From: Pedobacter sp. Leaf170
GTDB lineage: Bacteria; Bacteroidota; Bacteroidia; Sphingobacteriales; Sphingobacteriaceae
Length of the DNA stretch: 64,000 nt
Reading direction: 5' to 3'
Assembly: GCF_920984665.1 (NCBI RefSeq)
Contig: NZ_CAKLBP010000009.1
Span: 1-64,000 of the forward strand
The notes under the pieces are model-generated. The model saw nothing but the letters and a program-made list of their open reading frames with translations. It searched no databases and was not told the DNA's origin. Both the position numbers and the translations under genes were made by a program. This document shows positions 35,757 to 43,663 of this stretch, piece by piece (position 1 is the first letter of the stretch; every line of letters begins with the position of its first letter).

Positions 35757-36509
35757 ATGGAAAATTCAAATAACATAAATAATAACTATTCCGGCAGAAT
35801 GCTTAGTGGGTTGATAATCATTCTGGTTGGTTTAGGCTTTTTAGTTCGAACCATGGATTTAGATATTCCTAGATGGATATTTAGCGGTTCAAATCTTTTA
35901 ATTCTAATAGGATTATTTGTAGGCCTTAGAAACAATTTTAAAGGAATTGGCTGGTTGGTTTTGGTTTTACTTGGTGCATACAATACTATCGATAACATGC
36001 ACCTAGGTTTCAATATTTCAAAATATGCTTTGGGCGTAGGTTTTGTTATCGTTGGCGCTTATCTGGTATTCAAGCCAAAAAATGGAGCTGCAAATTTTGG
36101 TTTCTGGAATCGAAATAGTAATAATAATTTAAATACTGCAGAAAATCCATCTTATGATAAAAAATTAGATAATGATTTTGTTGAAGCTGTTGCAGTTTTT
36201 GGTGGAAGTCATCAAACAGTATTTTCAAAAAACTTTAAGGGCGGAGATGTTACGGCAGTTTTTGGCGGTGCAGATATCAACTTTACGCAGGCAGATTTTA
36301 GTGAAACTGTAAAGCTCGATGTTACCGCAATTTTTGGTGGTATTAAGCTTATCGTTCCTCAAAATTGGGCAGTAAAATCAAATGTTACGGCAGTTTTTGG
36401 TAGTGTAGAGGATAAGAGAGGGAGTTTAATGCCTCAAACTGATATCCAGAAAACTATAATTTTAGATGGTACAGCAATGTTCGGCGGGATAGAGATTAAA
36501 AGTTTTTAA
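35757..36509 (+). CDS. LiaF-like membrane protein with four N-terminal helices
   Basis: 250 residues. Four closely spaced membrane helices cover about residues 15-105 (LSGLIIILVGLGFLVRTMD, NLLILIGLFVGL, GWLVLVLLGAY, ALGVGFVIVGAYLVF). The C-terminal half is a right-handed beta-helix with repeated VAVFGG, VTAVFGGADI, VTAIFGGIKL, VTAVFGS and TAMFGGIEI units, as in LiaF/YvqF cell-envelope stress proteins. It precedes a LytS/LytTR pair by 85 bp in the same direction, and is separated from it by a hairpin, so it may sense envelope stress and control that system, as LiaF does for LiaSR. Confidence 0.88.
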   Translation: MENSNNINNNYSGRMLSGLIIILVGLGFLVRTMDLDIPRWIFSGSNLLILIGLFVGLRNNFKGIGWLVLVLLGAYNTIDNMHLGFNISKYALGVGFVIVGAYLVFKPKNGAANFGFWNRNSNNNLNTAENPSYDKKLDNDFVEAVAVFGGSHQTVFSKNFKGGDVTAVFGGADINFTQADFSETVKLDVTAIFGGIKLIVPQNWAVKSNVTAVFGSVEDKRGSLMPQTDIQKTIILDGTAMFGGIEIKSF

Positions 36510-36515
36510 GCTCCG

Positions 36516-36551
36516 ATAAATATGCGATGAAAAATATCATCGCATATTTAT
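36516..36551 (+). terminator. hairpin after the LiaF-like gene
   Basis: A perfect 15-bp stem ATAAATATGCGATGA/TCATCGCATATTTAT with a 6-base loop. The T-run is short, so it may be a weak terminator or an RNA-processing site before the kinase gene. Confidence 0.55.
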
Positions 36552-36594
36552 TTAAACAACATCATTAATTCAACCTACACTAAACCTATAAATT

Positions 36595-37656
36595 TTGACA
36601 ACAAGACCGCTTTCAGTCCCACAAATACAGAAAATATCATTAGGTATTGCCTTGTGCTGGACTATTTTGTGTGCCTTTGGTATACATTACGTTGTAAATT
36701 TTTCGTGGATAATTGCCATTACAGATAGTGCGATAAACAATTTCCTGTTAGCAGCGGCCTGCATAGGCATTAGCAATATGCTAGGTTATTATCAACCCAA
36801 AAACGAAAGAATTTTGTATGTGCTGATAATAACGCTTGCCTTAACCTTTGTAATTGTTTACCTGGCAAAGTATGCTCTTTTTTACATTTATACCGATTTT
36901 AAAGATTATAAAGATTTCTACAATTTTTCTTTTGCCTTTAGAGGATTAATTTCCTTCATGTGTTTAGGATGGTGTGCTTTAGCTAATATATTGTGGTATA
37001 GATTGGAAGAACAATCAGAAACTCAATCTAGATTATTAGCTGCGCAAAATTTGGCTAAAGAAGCCGAATTGAATAAATTAAGACATCAATTACAACCGCA
37101 CTTTCTCTTTAATAGCTTAAATTCTGTTTTTGCATTAACTATGGTAAATCCGAAAGAAGCGGGCGTAATGATTACAAAACTTGCTTCTTTTTTGCGTGGT
37201 ACACTTAAGCGAGATGATGAATTGTGGGTTTCTGTTGAAGAGGAGATGGAATATATTCAACTTTACCTTGATATTGAGAAAGTTAGGTTTAGTCATCGGT
37301 TAAATATTGAGGTTAATGTTGATGAAAATACACATAAATTATGTTTGCCTGGAACGCTTTTGCAGCCTATTGTAGAGAATGCTATCAAGTTCGGATTGTA
37401 TAACACATCAACCGCAATTACCATAAAGGTTGATGTAACAATGTATGATAATATTTTACAACTGCGTGTGCAAAATCCTTTCGACCCGGAAATGAAGGCA
37501 ACCGGCGGAACAGGTTTTGGCTTAACGGCTATTAAACGAAGATTATATCTGCTTTTCGCAAATCCTGAGCTTTTAAGAACCGAAATTGAGGCAAATAATT
37601 TATATATTACGACCTTAAAAATTCCTCAAAAAAATGATCAGGACTATACTAATTGA
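36595..37656 (+). CDS. LytS/YpdA-type sensor histidine kinase
   Basis: 353 residues. Four membrane helices lie in the first 140 residues (LGIALCWTILCAFGIHYVV and others) without an extracellular sensor domain. The His-kinase part contains H169 in LRHQLQPHFLFNSLN, the N-box VENAIKFGL, and GGTGFGLTAIKRRL. This is the His_kinase/PF06580 family. The start is TTG; there is no ATG before the second helix. Its end overlaps the response-regulator gene by 23 bp, so the two are translationally coupled. The signal is unknown, possibly membrane state. Confidence 0.93.
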   Translation: MTTRPLSVPQIQKISLGIALCWTILCAFGIHYVVNFSWIIAITDSAINNFLLAAACIGISNMLGYYQPKNERILYVLIITLALTFVIVYLAKYALFYIYTDFKDYKDFYNFSFAFRGLISFMCLGWCALANILWYRLEEQSETQSRLLAAQNLAKEAELNKLRHQLQPHFLFNSLNSVFALTMVNPKEAGVMITKLASFLRGTLKRDDELWVSVEEEMEYIQLYLDIEKVRFSHRLNIEVNVDENTHKLCLPGTLLQPIVENAIKFGLYNTSTAITIKVDVTMYDNILQLRVQNPFDPEMKATGGTGFGLTAIKRRLYLLFANPELLRTEIEANNLYITTLKIPQKNDQDYTN

Positions 37657-38368
37657 TGATGAACCTTTAGCCAGAGACATTGTAAAATTCTACCTATCAG
37701 AACATCAAGATATAGAGATAGTTGCAGAATGTTGTGATGGTTTTGAAGGCTTAAAGGCAATTACACTACATAAGCCTGATTTAATTTTCTTAGATATTCA
37801 GATGCCAAAAATCAGCGGCTTTGAGATGTTAGAGCTTGTTGAAGATAAACCTGCAGTTATTTTTACAACGGCATTTGATGAATATGCCATTAAAGCTTTC
37901 GAAGTAAATGCTGTTGATTATTTGCTTAAGCCAATTGACAAAGCAAGGTTTGATGCTGCAATTAAAAAGGTGCCTTCAAGATTAAATCAGCCTGAAAATA
38001 CTGAAGGTGTTTTAGATGCTGCCGCACTAAGTCCGAGTCAAAATAATAGGGTAGTGGTTAAAAAAGACGGTGTAATTAAAATTATTCCGGTTTCCGAAAT
38101 TAACTACCTTGAGGCCGATGATGATTACGTTAAGATTAGTACATCAGAAGGTTCTTTTTATAAAAACAAAACAATGGCATACTTTGAGAAAACTTTAGAT
38201 GCAGAAGTTTTTATTCGTATTCATCGCTCCTATATCATAAATCTGGCTCAGGTTACTAAAATTGAGCTAAAAGAAAAGGATAGTTATGTTGTTTTATTAA
38301 AATCGGATATCTGGTTGCCGGTGAGTAAAACTGGCTATGTAAAACTGAAGGCAGCTTTGGGTTTGTAG
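37634..38368 (+). CDS. LytTR-family response regulator
   Basis: 244 residues. The receiver domain has D8-D9-E10, D54 in LIFLDIQMP, the switch T in VIFTTAFDEYAIKAFEVN and K in YLLKPID. The LytTR DNA-binding domain covers about 140-244 (VNYLEADDDYVKI-type motif, FIRIHRSYIINL, WLPVSKTGY). It partners the upstream kinase, with which it overlaps. Targets are unknown; the LiaF-like gene upstream is a candidate. Confidence 0.95.
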   Translation: MIRTILIDDEPLARDIVKFYLSEHQDIEIVAECCDGFEGLKAITLHKPDLIFLDIQMPKISGFEMLELVEDKPAVIFTTAFDEYAIKAFEVNAVDYLLKPIDKARFDAAIKKVPSRLNQPENTEGVLDAAALSPSQNNRVVVKKDGVIKIIPVSEINYLEADDDYVKISTSEGSFYKNKTMAYFEKTLDAEVFIRIHRSYIINLAQVTKIELKEKDSYVVLLKSDIWLPVSKTGYVKLKAALGL

Positions 38369-38407
38369 GCATTTTGTAGCCTTAAATAGAAGCACAAACA
38401 GTTTTAA

Positions 38408-38471
38408 TATAAACCCGACTTTAGCGAGAAAGCCCCGATTTTCTCGGGCTTGAAGCGTAGGCGGGACCAGA
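38408..38471 (+). repeat. REP-like intergenic repeat with palindrome
   Basis: AACCCGACTTTAGCGAGAAA, then GCCCCGATTTTCTCGGGC, then TTGAAGCGTAGGCGGGACC. The GC-rich palindrome with flanking TTTAGCG and TTGAAGCG/GCGGGA elements is a form seen scattered between genes in Sphingobacteriaceae; the family link is from memory. Confidence 0.5.
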
Positions 38472-38528
38472 TTTTAGATAGAATTACTACATTTGCTTTT
38501 AAAAGAGAAAAATAATACTTAAACAGAC

Positions 38529-38559
38529 TTGCATTTATAAATGAATACTTTTATATTTG
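38529..38559 (+). promoter_or_regulatory. promoter of rpmH-rnpA
   Basis: TTG at 38529-38531, 20 bases, then TATATTTG at 38552-38559: a full match to the Bacteroidota consensus. Transcription would start near 38566, 32 bases before rpmH. Confidence 0.75.
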
Positions 38560-38597
38560 CACCTCTTAATTTTAAATTAATAAGATAATATACAGTC

Positions 38598-38756
38598 ATG
38601 AAAAGAACATACCAACCTTCGCAAAGAAAGAGAAGAAACAAACACGGCTTCCGCGAAAGAATGGCAACAGCTAACGGCAGACGAGTATTAGCATCACGTC
38701 GTGCTAAAGGAAGAAAAAGATTAACAGTTTCAGACGAACGTAAGCATAAAGCATAA
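38598..38756 (+). CDS. rpmH: 50S ribosomal protein L34
   Basis: A 52-residue, very basic protein. MKRTYQPSQRKRRNKHGF then RERMATANGRRVLASRRAKG RKRLTVSDERKHKA: the full L34 family pattern. It is followed by rnpA, the conserved bacterial order. Dnaa/oriC is not adjacent in this genome. Confidence 0.98.
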   Translation: MKRTYQPSQRKRRNKHGFRERMATANGRRVLASRRAKGRKRLTVSDERKHKA

Positions 38757-38822
38757 TTTTTGATTGCTTTTCTGTAGCATCAGAAAAGGCAGATCAAATC
38801 TGCAATCATCAATCAAAAAAAT

Positions 38823-39221
38823 ATGTATACATTCAGAAAAGAAGAACGGTTATGCAGCAGGAAACATTTAGAACTGCTGTTTAAAAACGGTTCTTCTTTT
38901 TTATTATATCCTTTTCGGGTTTCCTATATTTTTATAGAAGAAAAATCAGAAATTCCTGTACAGGTGGTTATTAATGTACCCAAGAAACGGTACAAAAGAG
39001 CTGTAGACCGCAATCTTTTAAAACGCCGCATCCGCGAAGCTTATCGATTAAACAAATTAGAAAAGTTTTATGCTTTTTTACCAGAGGATAGAGGTTTGCT
39101 TTTATTTTCACTCCAATTTGTTGGTAAGGATAAATATGAATTTTCTTTTATAGAGAAAAAATTAATTTCTACCTTTAAGAGATTTCACACCTTAATTAAT
39201 CCTAATGAAGCTAATAAATAA
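38823..39221 (+). CDS. rnpA: ribonuclease P protein component
   Basis: 132 residues. FRKEERLCSRKHLELLF at the start, RAVDRNLLKRRIREAYRLNK (the RNR-motif helix that binds the RNase P RNA). It is needed for tRNA 5' maturation. It follows rpmH by 66 bp, overlapping yidD by 17 bp at its end. Confidence 0.96.
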   Translation: MYTFRKEERLCSRKHLELLFKNGSSFLLYPFRVSYIFIEEKSEIPVQVVINVPKKRYKRAVDRNLLKRRIREAYRLNKLEKFYAFLPEDRGLLLFSLQFVGKDKYEFSFIEKKLISTFKRFHTLINPNEANK

Positions 39222-39435
39222 GGTATTTGGCTGGTTTTTTTTAGGGTTGATAAAAATTTATCAATATGCAATATCGCCAATGTTGGGTGCTAATTGCAGG
39301 TTCACGCCAACATGTTCGCAATATGGAATAGAAGCGATAAAAAAACATGGTCCATTTAAGGGCGGTTGGATGGCTTTAAAGCGTATCAGTCGCTGTCATC
39401 CATGGGGCGCTCATGGTCATGATCCAGTTCCTTAA
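39205..39435 (+). CDS. yidD: membrane protein insertion efficiency factor
   Basis: 76 residues. YQYAISPMLGANCRFTPTCS, then QYGIEAIKKHGPFKGGW and RISRCHPWG: the three conserved Cys and family motifs are all present. It assists YidC. The usual neighbour yidC is not in the window; instead tsaB follows at 60 bp. Confidence 0.96.
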   Translation: MKLINKVFGWFFLGLIKIYQYAISPMLGANCRFTPTCSQYGIEAIKKHGPFKGGWMALKRISRCHPWGAHGHDPVP

Positions 39436-39483
39436 ATATATTCTACGTATCCATTTTCCATCTCAAATTTTCCATTTCTTTAA

Positions 39484-39491
39484 TATCTTTG
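39484..39491 (+). promoter_or_regulatory. -7 box very close to the tsaB start
   Basis: TATCTTTG ends 4 bases before the tsaB ATG. If used, the transcript would be essentially leaderless or start inside the gene; no -33 TTG was found. Confidence 0.3.
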
Positions 39492-39495
39492 CGCA

Positions 39496-40182
39496 ATGGC
39501 TAAAATACTTCAAATTGAAACGGCTACTTCTGTTTGTTCTGTTGCAATTTCTATCAATGGTGAAACAAAATTTATTAAAGAAGAAATTGGACAGAATTTG
39601 CATGCTAGTAAACTTACCTTATTTATTGATGAGGTAATGAAAACCGCCGGCTTGAGCTATGCTGATTTAGATGCAATAGCGATTAGTAAAGGGCCAGGCT
39701 CTTATACAGGTTTAAGGATAGGTGTTTCAACCGCAAAAGGTTTATGCTACGCTTTAGGTAAACCACTTATTGCTATTGAAACCTTAAAGATGATGGCCGC
39801 AGGATTTATAACTCAAAGCCCTGAATACAGAGGCTTAGTTTGCCCGATGATAGACGCCAGAAGGATGGAGGTTTACACATCTGTTTTCGACATTAAGTTA
39901 AATATTGTAGAAGAAACTTCAGCAAAAATTATCGATGAAAACAGCTTTGAAACCTACTTATCAAATCAAATTATAACATTTATAGGTGATGGTTCTTCTA
40001 AATGTTCAGCAACATTAACGGCCAGCAATGCAAAGTTTGTAAATCATAACTTTAATTCTGCTGCAAATATGTCTCAATTAGCCTATAACCAATTTAAATC
40101 TAAAAGCTTTGAGGATGTTGCTTATTTCGAGCCTTTTTATTTGAAAGATTTTGTTCTAACTCAACCAAAAAAGAAGGTTTAG
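39496..40182 (+). CDS. tsaB: tRNA threonylcarbamoyladenosine biosynthesis protein TsaB
   Basis: 228 residues. ILQIETATSVCSVAIS at the start, HASKLTLFIDEVM, ISKGPGSYTGLRIGVSTAKG: the ASKHA fold and family marks of TsaB, a paralogue and partner of TsaD in making t6A37 of ANN-reading tRNAs. It converges with the next gene with a 1-base gap. Confidence 0.95.
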   Translation: MAKILQIETATSVCSVAISINGETKFIKEEIGQNLHASKLTLFIDEVMKTAGLSYADLDAIAISKGPGSYTGLRIGVSTAKGLCYALGKPLIAIETLKMMAAGFITQSPEYRGLVCPMIDARRMEVYTSVFDIKLNIVEETSAKIIDENSFETYLSNQIITFIGDGSSKCSATLTASNAKFVNHNFNSAANMSQLAYNQFKSKSFEDVAYFEPFYLKDFVLTQPKKKV

Positions 40183-40183
40183 A

Positions 40184-41590
40184 TTATTTCTTTCTAAAGA
40201 TTGAAAATAAATTTCTGAAGAAACTTCCGCCTTCATTATCATTTATTCCAGGCATAACATCACTAAATTGTGGATGATTTACGGTGTTCCCGAATTTAAT
40301 ACCCAGGCCCATATAAAAAGAAGCCCCGTTAGCGCCAGTTCCAATGGTCGCATCGCGTTTTATTAATCCCTTAGCTGTAATTGCGGTAGAAATTAGGTTA
40401 TCTGTACCCATAAATAATTCAAAATTTGGCGTTTGATACTTCCCTTGCAGGCCAACCATGAAAATATTGTTTAAATTATATAAGGGAATAACGCTACCTG
40501 ATAAGTTATTATAATTAAATGTATTTATAAAAGCCACATCACCACCACGGTAAAATAAATTTTTAGAAACTGCAATTGCCGGTTTGTAAAAACTGTAGGT
40601 TTTTGATAGATAAACATCTGCTTTAGCATTTGTTAAAGCTGTAAATTTGTCTGGCTGCTCTGATAATTCAAAAATATCTCTAATCTTTTTATTTGTGTAA
40701 CTCTGACCTTGGCTAAGATCGATAGTTTCTACTGCATTAACCACAGTTCTATGTGTATTACTTCGCCACCAAATGAAACCTAAATCTTTAACATTTGCCA
40801 TTAAAAATAAGCCCTTCTTTGTTGTGTAATTTGTGCTAAAACCCAATGAAACGCCAGGGTTTTTAAATGTTGGTATAAAAGTTTTCTTATTGATTTTGTT
40901 TTGGTCGTTAAAGTTTGCAGAATATGCTCCCGCTAAGCCAATATCTAAAAGGTTATTGTCTGCATCTATTCTAAGGTACGAATCTGAAATATCTAAATCA
41001 TTGTAAACAATACCACTTAATACACTTGCCTTAATACCAAAAGCTAATCGTTTATTATAGTTTTCGCGATAGGTGAAACTAAATTGATGATAAGATTGCT
41101 GGTAACCATCCGTATCAAAAATACCTTTTAATGTTTGGTTTTGAGGAAAACGGCGGTAAGAATCAAAAACGGCTAAAGTTTCGTTTGTATAGTTTATATG
41201 TGCATCAGAGCGGATTTGCCAGGCAAAGCCCATTTCTTTTTGATATTTATAAGATTGAAATATACGCAAAGTAAGCACATACATGTTGCTGTTTTCATAA
41301 AAATGATTTATCTCTCCGGTACCTAAGGGTAAATCTCTGGTATCATTAATACGTTCATTTATTAATCTCCTCACTACGGTTTCAGAGGTGCCAACATTTG
41401 CACTATTTATGCCAAAATAGGGTAAGAAAAAGTTAGAAGAAAACTTTCTTGATGAATCCAAAACAAAGGATTTTTGAGAAGGATTTTCAAATGCATCAAA
41501 CATAGTTTTGGTGCCAAAAAGCCCATATTGCTGACTGAAAGATGTTTGGTAAAATGTAATTAAGGCTATTGCAAGTAAAAGTTTCTTCAT
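40184..41590 (-). CDS. exported outer-membrane protein, DUF5723-like
   Basis: 468 residues. The signal peptide ends TSFSQQ. The mature protein begins YGLFGTKTMFDAFENPS and alternates hydrophobic and polar residues in beta-strand pattern, ending in a charged tail with FRNLFSIFRKK. The family (DUF5723) occurs only in Bacteroidota; barrel structure and surface location are inferred. It is followed upstream by a membrane-anchored unknown protein in the same direction, 27 bp away by the chosen start. Confidence 0.75.
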   Translation of the reverse strand: MKKLLLAIALITFYQTSFSQQYGLFGTKTMFDAFENPSQKSFVLDSSRKFSSNFFLPYFGINSANVGTSETVVRRLINERINDTRDLPLGTGEINHFYENSNMYVLTLRIFQSYKYQKEMGFAWQIRSDAHINYTNETLAVFDSYRRFPQNQTLKGIFDTDGYQQSYHQFSFTYRENYNKRLAFGIKASVLSGIVYNDLDISDSYLRIDADNNLLDIGLAGAYSANFNDQNKINKKTFIPTFKNPGVSLGFSTNYTTKKGLFLMANVKDLGFIWWRSNTHRTVVNAVETIDLSQGQSYTNKKIRDIFELSEQPDKFTALTNAKADVYLSKTYSFYKPAIAVSKNLFYRGGDVAFINTFNYNNLSGSVIPLYNLNNIFMVGLQGKYQTPNFELFMGTDNLISTAITAKGLIKRDATIGTGANGASFYMGLGIKFGNTVNHPQFSDVMPGINDNEGGSFFRNLFSIFRKK

Positions 41591-41616
41591 GTAAATGTAT
41601 GCTTGGCTATGCTTTA

Positions 41617-43185
41617 TTAACGGTTGCGTAATGTGTCTGGTATTTCAGATTGTAAATATTTGTTTAATAACAAGTTAGTTATAAACTTGTTTCCATCGGC
41701 ACTCATTTGGTAGTAAAATGTATCAAAACTTTTTAAACCACTATCTGCACGTAAGTGCTTATAATAGGGTGATAAAACATTCTCTTTAAATATATCTTTT
41801 GAGTTATTTGTATTGATGAAAAAGCTCAGATTTGAGGTGGTGGAAACTAAATTCATTGCATCTAAATACGAAGCCTCATTAATTAACAATTTATTGTTTT
41901 TGTAGCTGTTTAAAAATGCTTGTACAGTACTTGCATTGTTTGCAAAGACAAGGTTGTTATCGATAATTGTGTAATAAGGTCGGGCAAATTTTTTTAATGG
42001 TGTTCCGAAGAAAGCATATAAAACATCAGATTGCTTAAATATTTTAATCTCTTCGTTGTAATCTGCGCTAACATCCAATAAAAGTTGCTTCACTTTTTCT
42101 CCGTTTGATAAAGAAATTGCGCCTAATTTTTCAGCTGTGCTTAACTGAAAGCAAATAAATTGGTTTTTTGTGTAAGTATTAAAGATTGAATTTAAATCTA
42201 CTCTGTAGTCACTTTTAACTTCGTCAATCGTTTTTGAAACTTTTTTTTCATCATCAAAATTTGTTTGCCAGGTAATTAACTTTTTTCTCCAATTCTCATA
42301 ATTATCAAAGGCGTACAAATTGTAATTAGCAGTGTTTGATGGAAGTATGTTAGTGATGTAAATGGTTTGATTAGGTACTTTCTCGAATAATTTTAAATAG
42401 TTATCCGTTGATTTTAATTCGGTTGTACCGTTAAATAAGATTTTCTCTTTACTAAAATTATAATTTAATGAAGCATAGCTATTCTGCTTGTCAAAAATAG
42501 AAATCTCTCCATTTAATTTTCCGGCAATTATGTTTTGAAGCAACAATGGCGTTTTATTAAAGTTGATGTAGATTTGCCCCAGTACATTTTTATTGTAAGT
42601 GTTATTCTGCTTTATGTATTCTGTAAATGGGTTTTCCGCTAATCGAACTGCTGCATCAATAACCAGTTTTTTTGATGTTGATGCAGTAATAACCTGATTC
42701 TTTGTTCCAAAAAATATAGAAAGGCTATCGTTTAGTTTAATTTTAAAAACATCATTACCCTGGTCATCAATTAAATATTTTGATTTTAAAATAGTATAAA
42801 TATTTTGCACCTTTTTATCAGGTTGCAATTGAACAGTTATCAAAAAATTGAGTTCCTTTTCTTCATCAGGCAGTATACTTAAATAAATTTCTTGGTTTGC
42901 AATTGAATTGTTCAGTGCGGCATCTTGAATAAAATATAATTTTAACGCTTTAAGTAAATTACTTTTTTGATTTCCAAGCACCTGCTGAATCAGGCTTTGT
43001 CCTTCGATGATTTGATAAAAACTTTTATCATTCTGAAAGGCGAATATTAAAGCTGCATTATTTGTAGCAGATTGTAGAGCAAGGTCTTTTTCGTTATTTT
43101 CTGTATTTAACTTAGAGAAATACAGGTAAGCCATAAAAGAAACCCCTGTAACTAATATAATTAAAATAACTAAGATTTTTTTCAT
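41617..43185 (-). CDS. membrane-anchored hypothetical protein
   Basis: 522 residues from the ATG at 43185 (MKKILVILIILVTGVSFMAY). The first 25 residues are one membrane helix, the rest is predicted outside the cytoplasm and is mixed alpha/beta, somewhat repetitive. A TTG 5 codons further upstream is also in frame but gives a poorer start. No family recognised with certainty; it resembles DUF3352-type repeats only loosely. It probably works with the barrel-like protein whose gene follows. Confidence 0.7.
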   Translation of the reverse strand: MKKILVILIILVTGVSFMAYLYFSKLNTENNEKDLALQSATNNAALIFAFQNDKSFYQIIEGQSLIQQVLGNQKSNLLKALKLYFIQDAALNNSIANQEIYLSILPDEEKELNFLITVQLQPDKKVQNIYTILKSKYLIDDQGNDVFKIKLNDSLSIFFGTKNQVITASTSKKLVIDAAVRLAENPFTEYIKQNNTYNKNVLGQIYINFNKTPLLLQNIIAGKLNGEISIFDKQNSYASLNYNFSKEKILFNGTTELKSTDNYLKLFEKVPNQTIYITNILPSNTANYNLYAFDNYENWRKKLITWQTNFDDEKKVSKTIDEVKSDYRVDLNSIFNTYTKNQFICFQLSTAEKLGAISLSNGEKVKQLLLDVSADYNEEIKIFKQSDVLYAFFGTPLKKFARPYYTIIDNNLVFANNASTVQAFLNSYKNNKLLINEASYLDAMNLVSTTSNLSFFINTNNSKDIFKENVLSPYYKHLRADSGLKSFDTFYYQMSADGNKFITNLLLNKYLQSEIPDTLRNR

Positions 43186-43276
43186 GTGTTTGTGCAACAA
43201 ATTTAAATTATTACATCCAATTGTACTAAGTTATTACTCATTTTATTAATTTAGCAATCCTTTTAAGCTAATTTAT

Positions 43277-43663
43277 ATGAATAAACGTATCATTCTTACT
43301 GCATCTTTTTTTGGCTTAATTGCTGTTTTATTTGGTGCTTTTGGTGCCCATGGATTAAAGGCTGTAGTTGATGCATATTCGTTAGAAATTTGGCAGAAAG
43401 GTGTTGAATATCAGTTTTATCACACTTTTGCACTTTTGTATTTATCAACTTTTGCAAGATATAGAAACAAGTTAATCAACATTGCATATTTTTGTTTTAC
43501 TTTTGGTATTATCCTTTTCTCCGGATCTTTATATTTATTAGCAACCAGAAGCATTCTGCATATCTCCTTTGTTGATGTTATTGGTCCGATAACACCAATA
43601 GGGGGTTTATTATTTGCATTAGGCTGGATAATGTTATTCTTTGCCGCTATAAAAGATAAATAA
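43277..43663 (+). CDS. DUF423 family membrane protein
   Basis: 128 residues with four membrane helices (about 5-25, 47-62, 72-90, 105-124). GAFGAHGLK near residue 24, VEYQFYHTFALL near 53, and a GSLYLLA segment identify DUF423 (YgdD/TMEM256-like). Function unknown. Its stop overlaps the priA start (TAATG), so it may be co-translated with the helicase. Confidence 0.9.
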   Translation: MNKRIILTASFFGLIAVLFGAFGAHGLKAVVDAYSLEIWQKGVEYQFYHTFALLYLSTFARYRNKLINIAYFCFTFGIILFSGSLYLLATRSILHISFVDVIGPITPIGGLLFALGWIMLFFAAIKDK

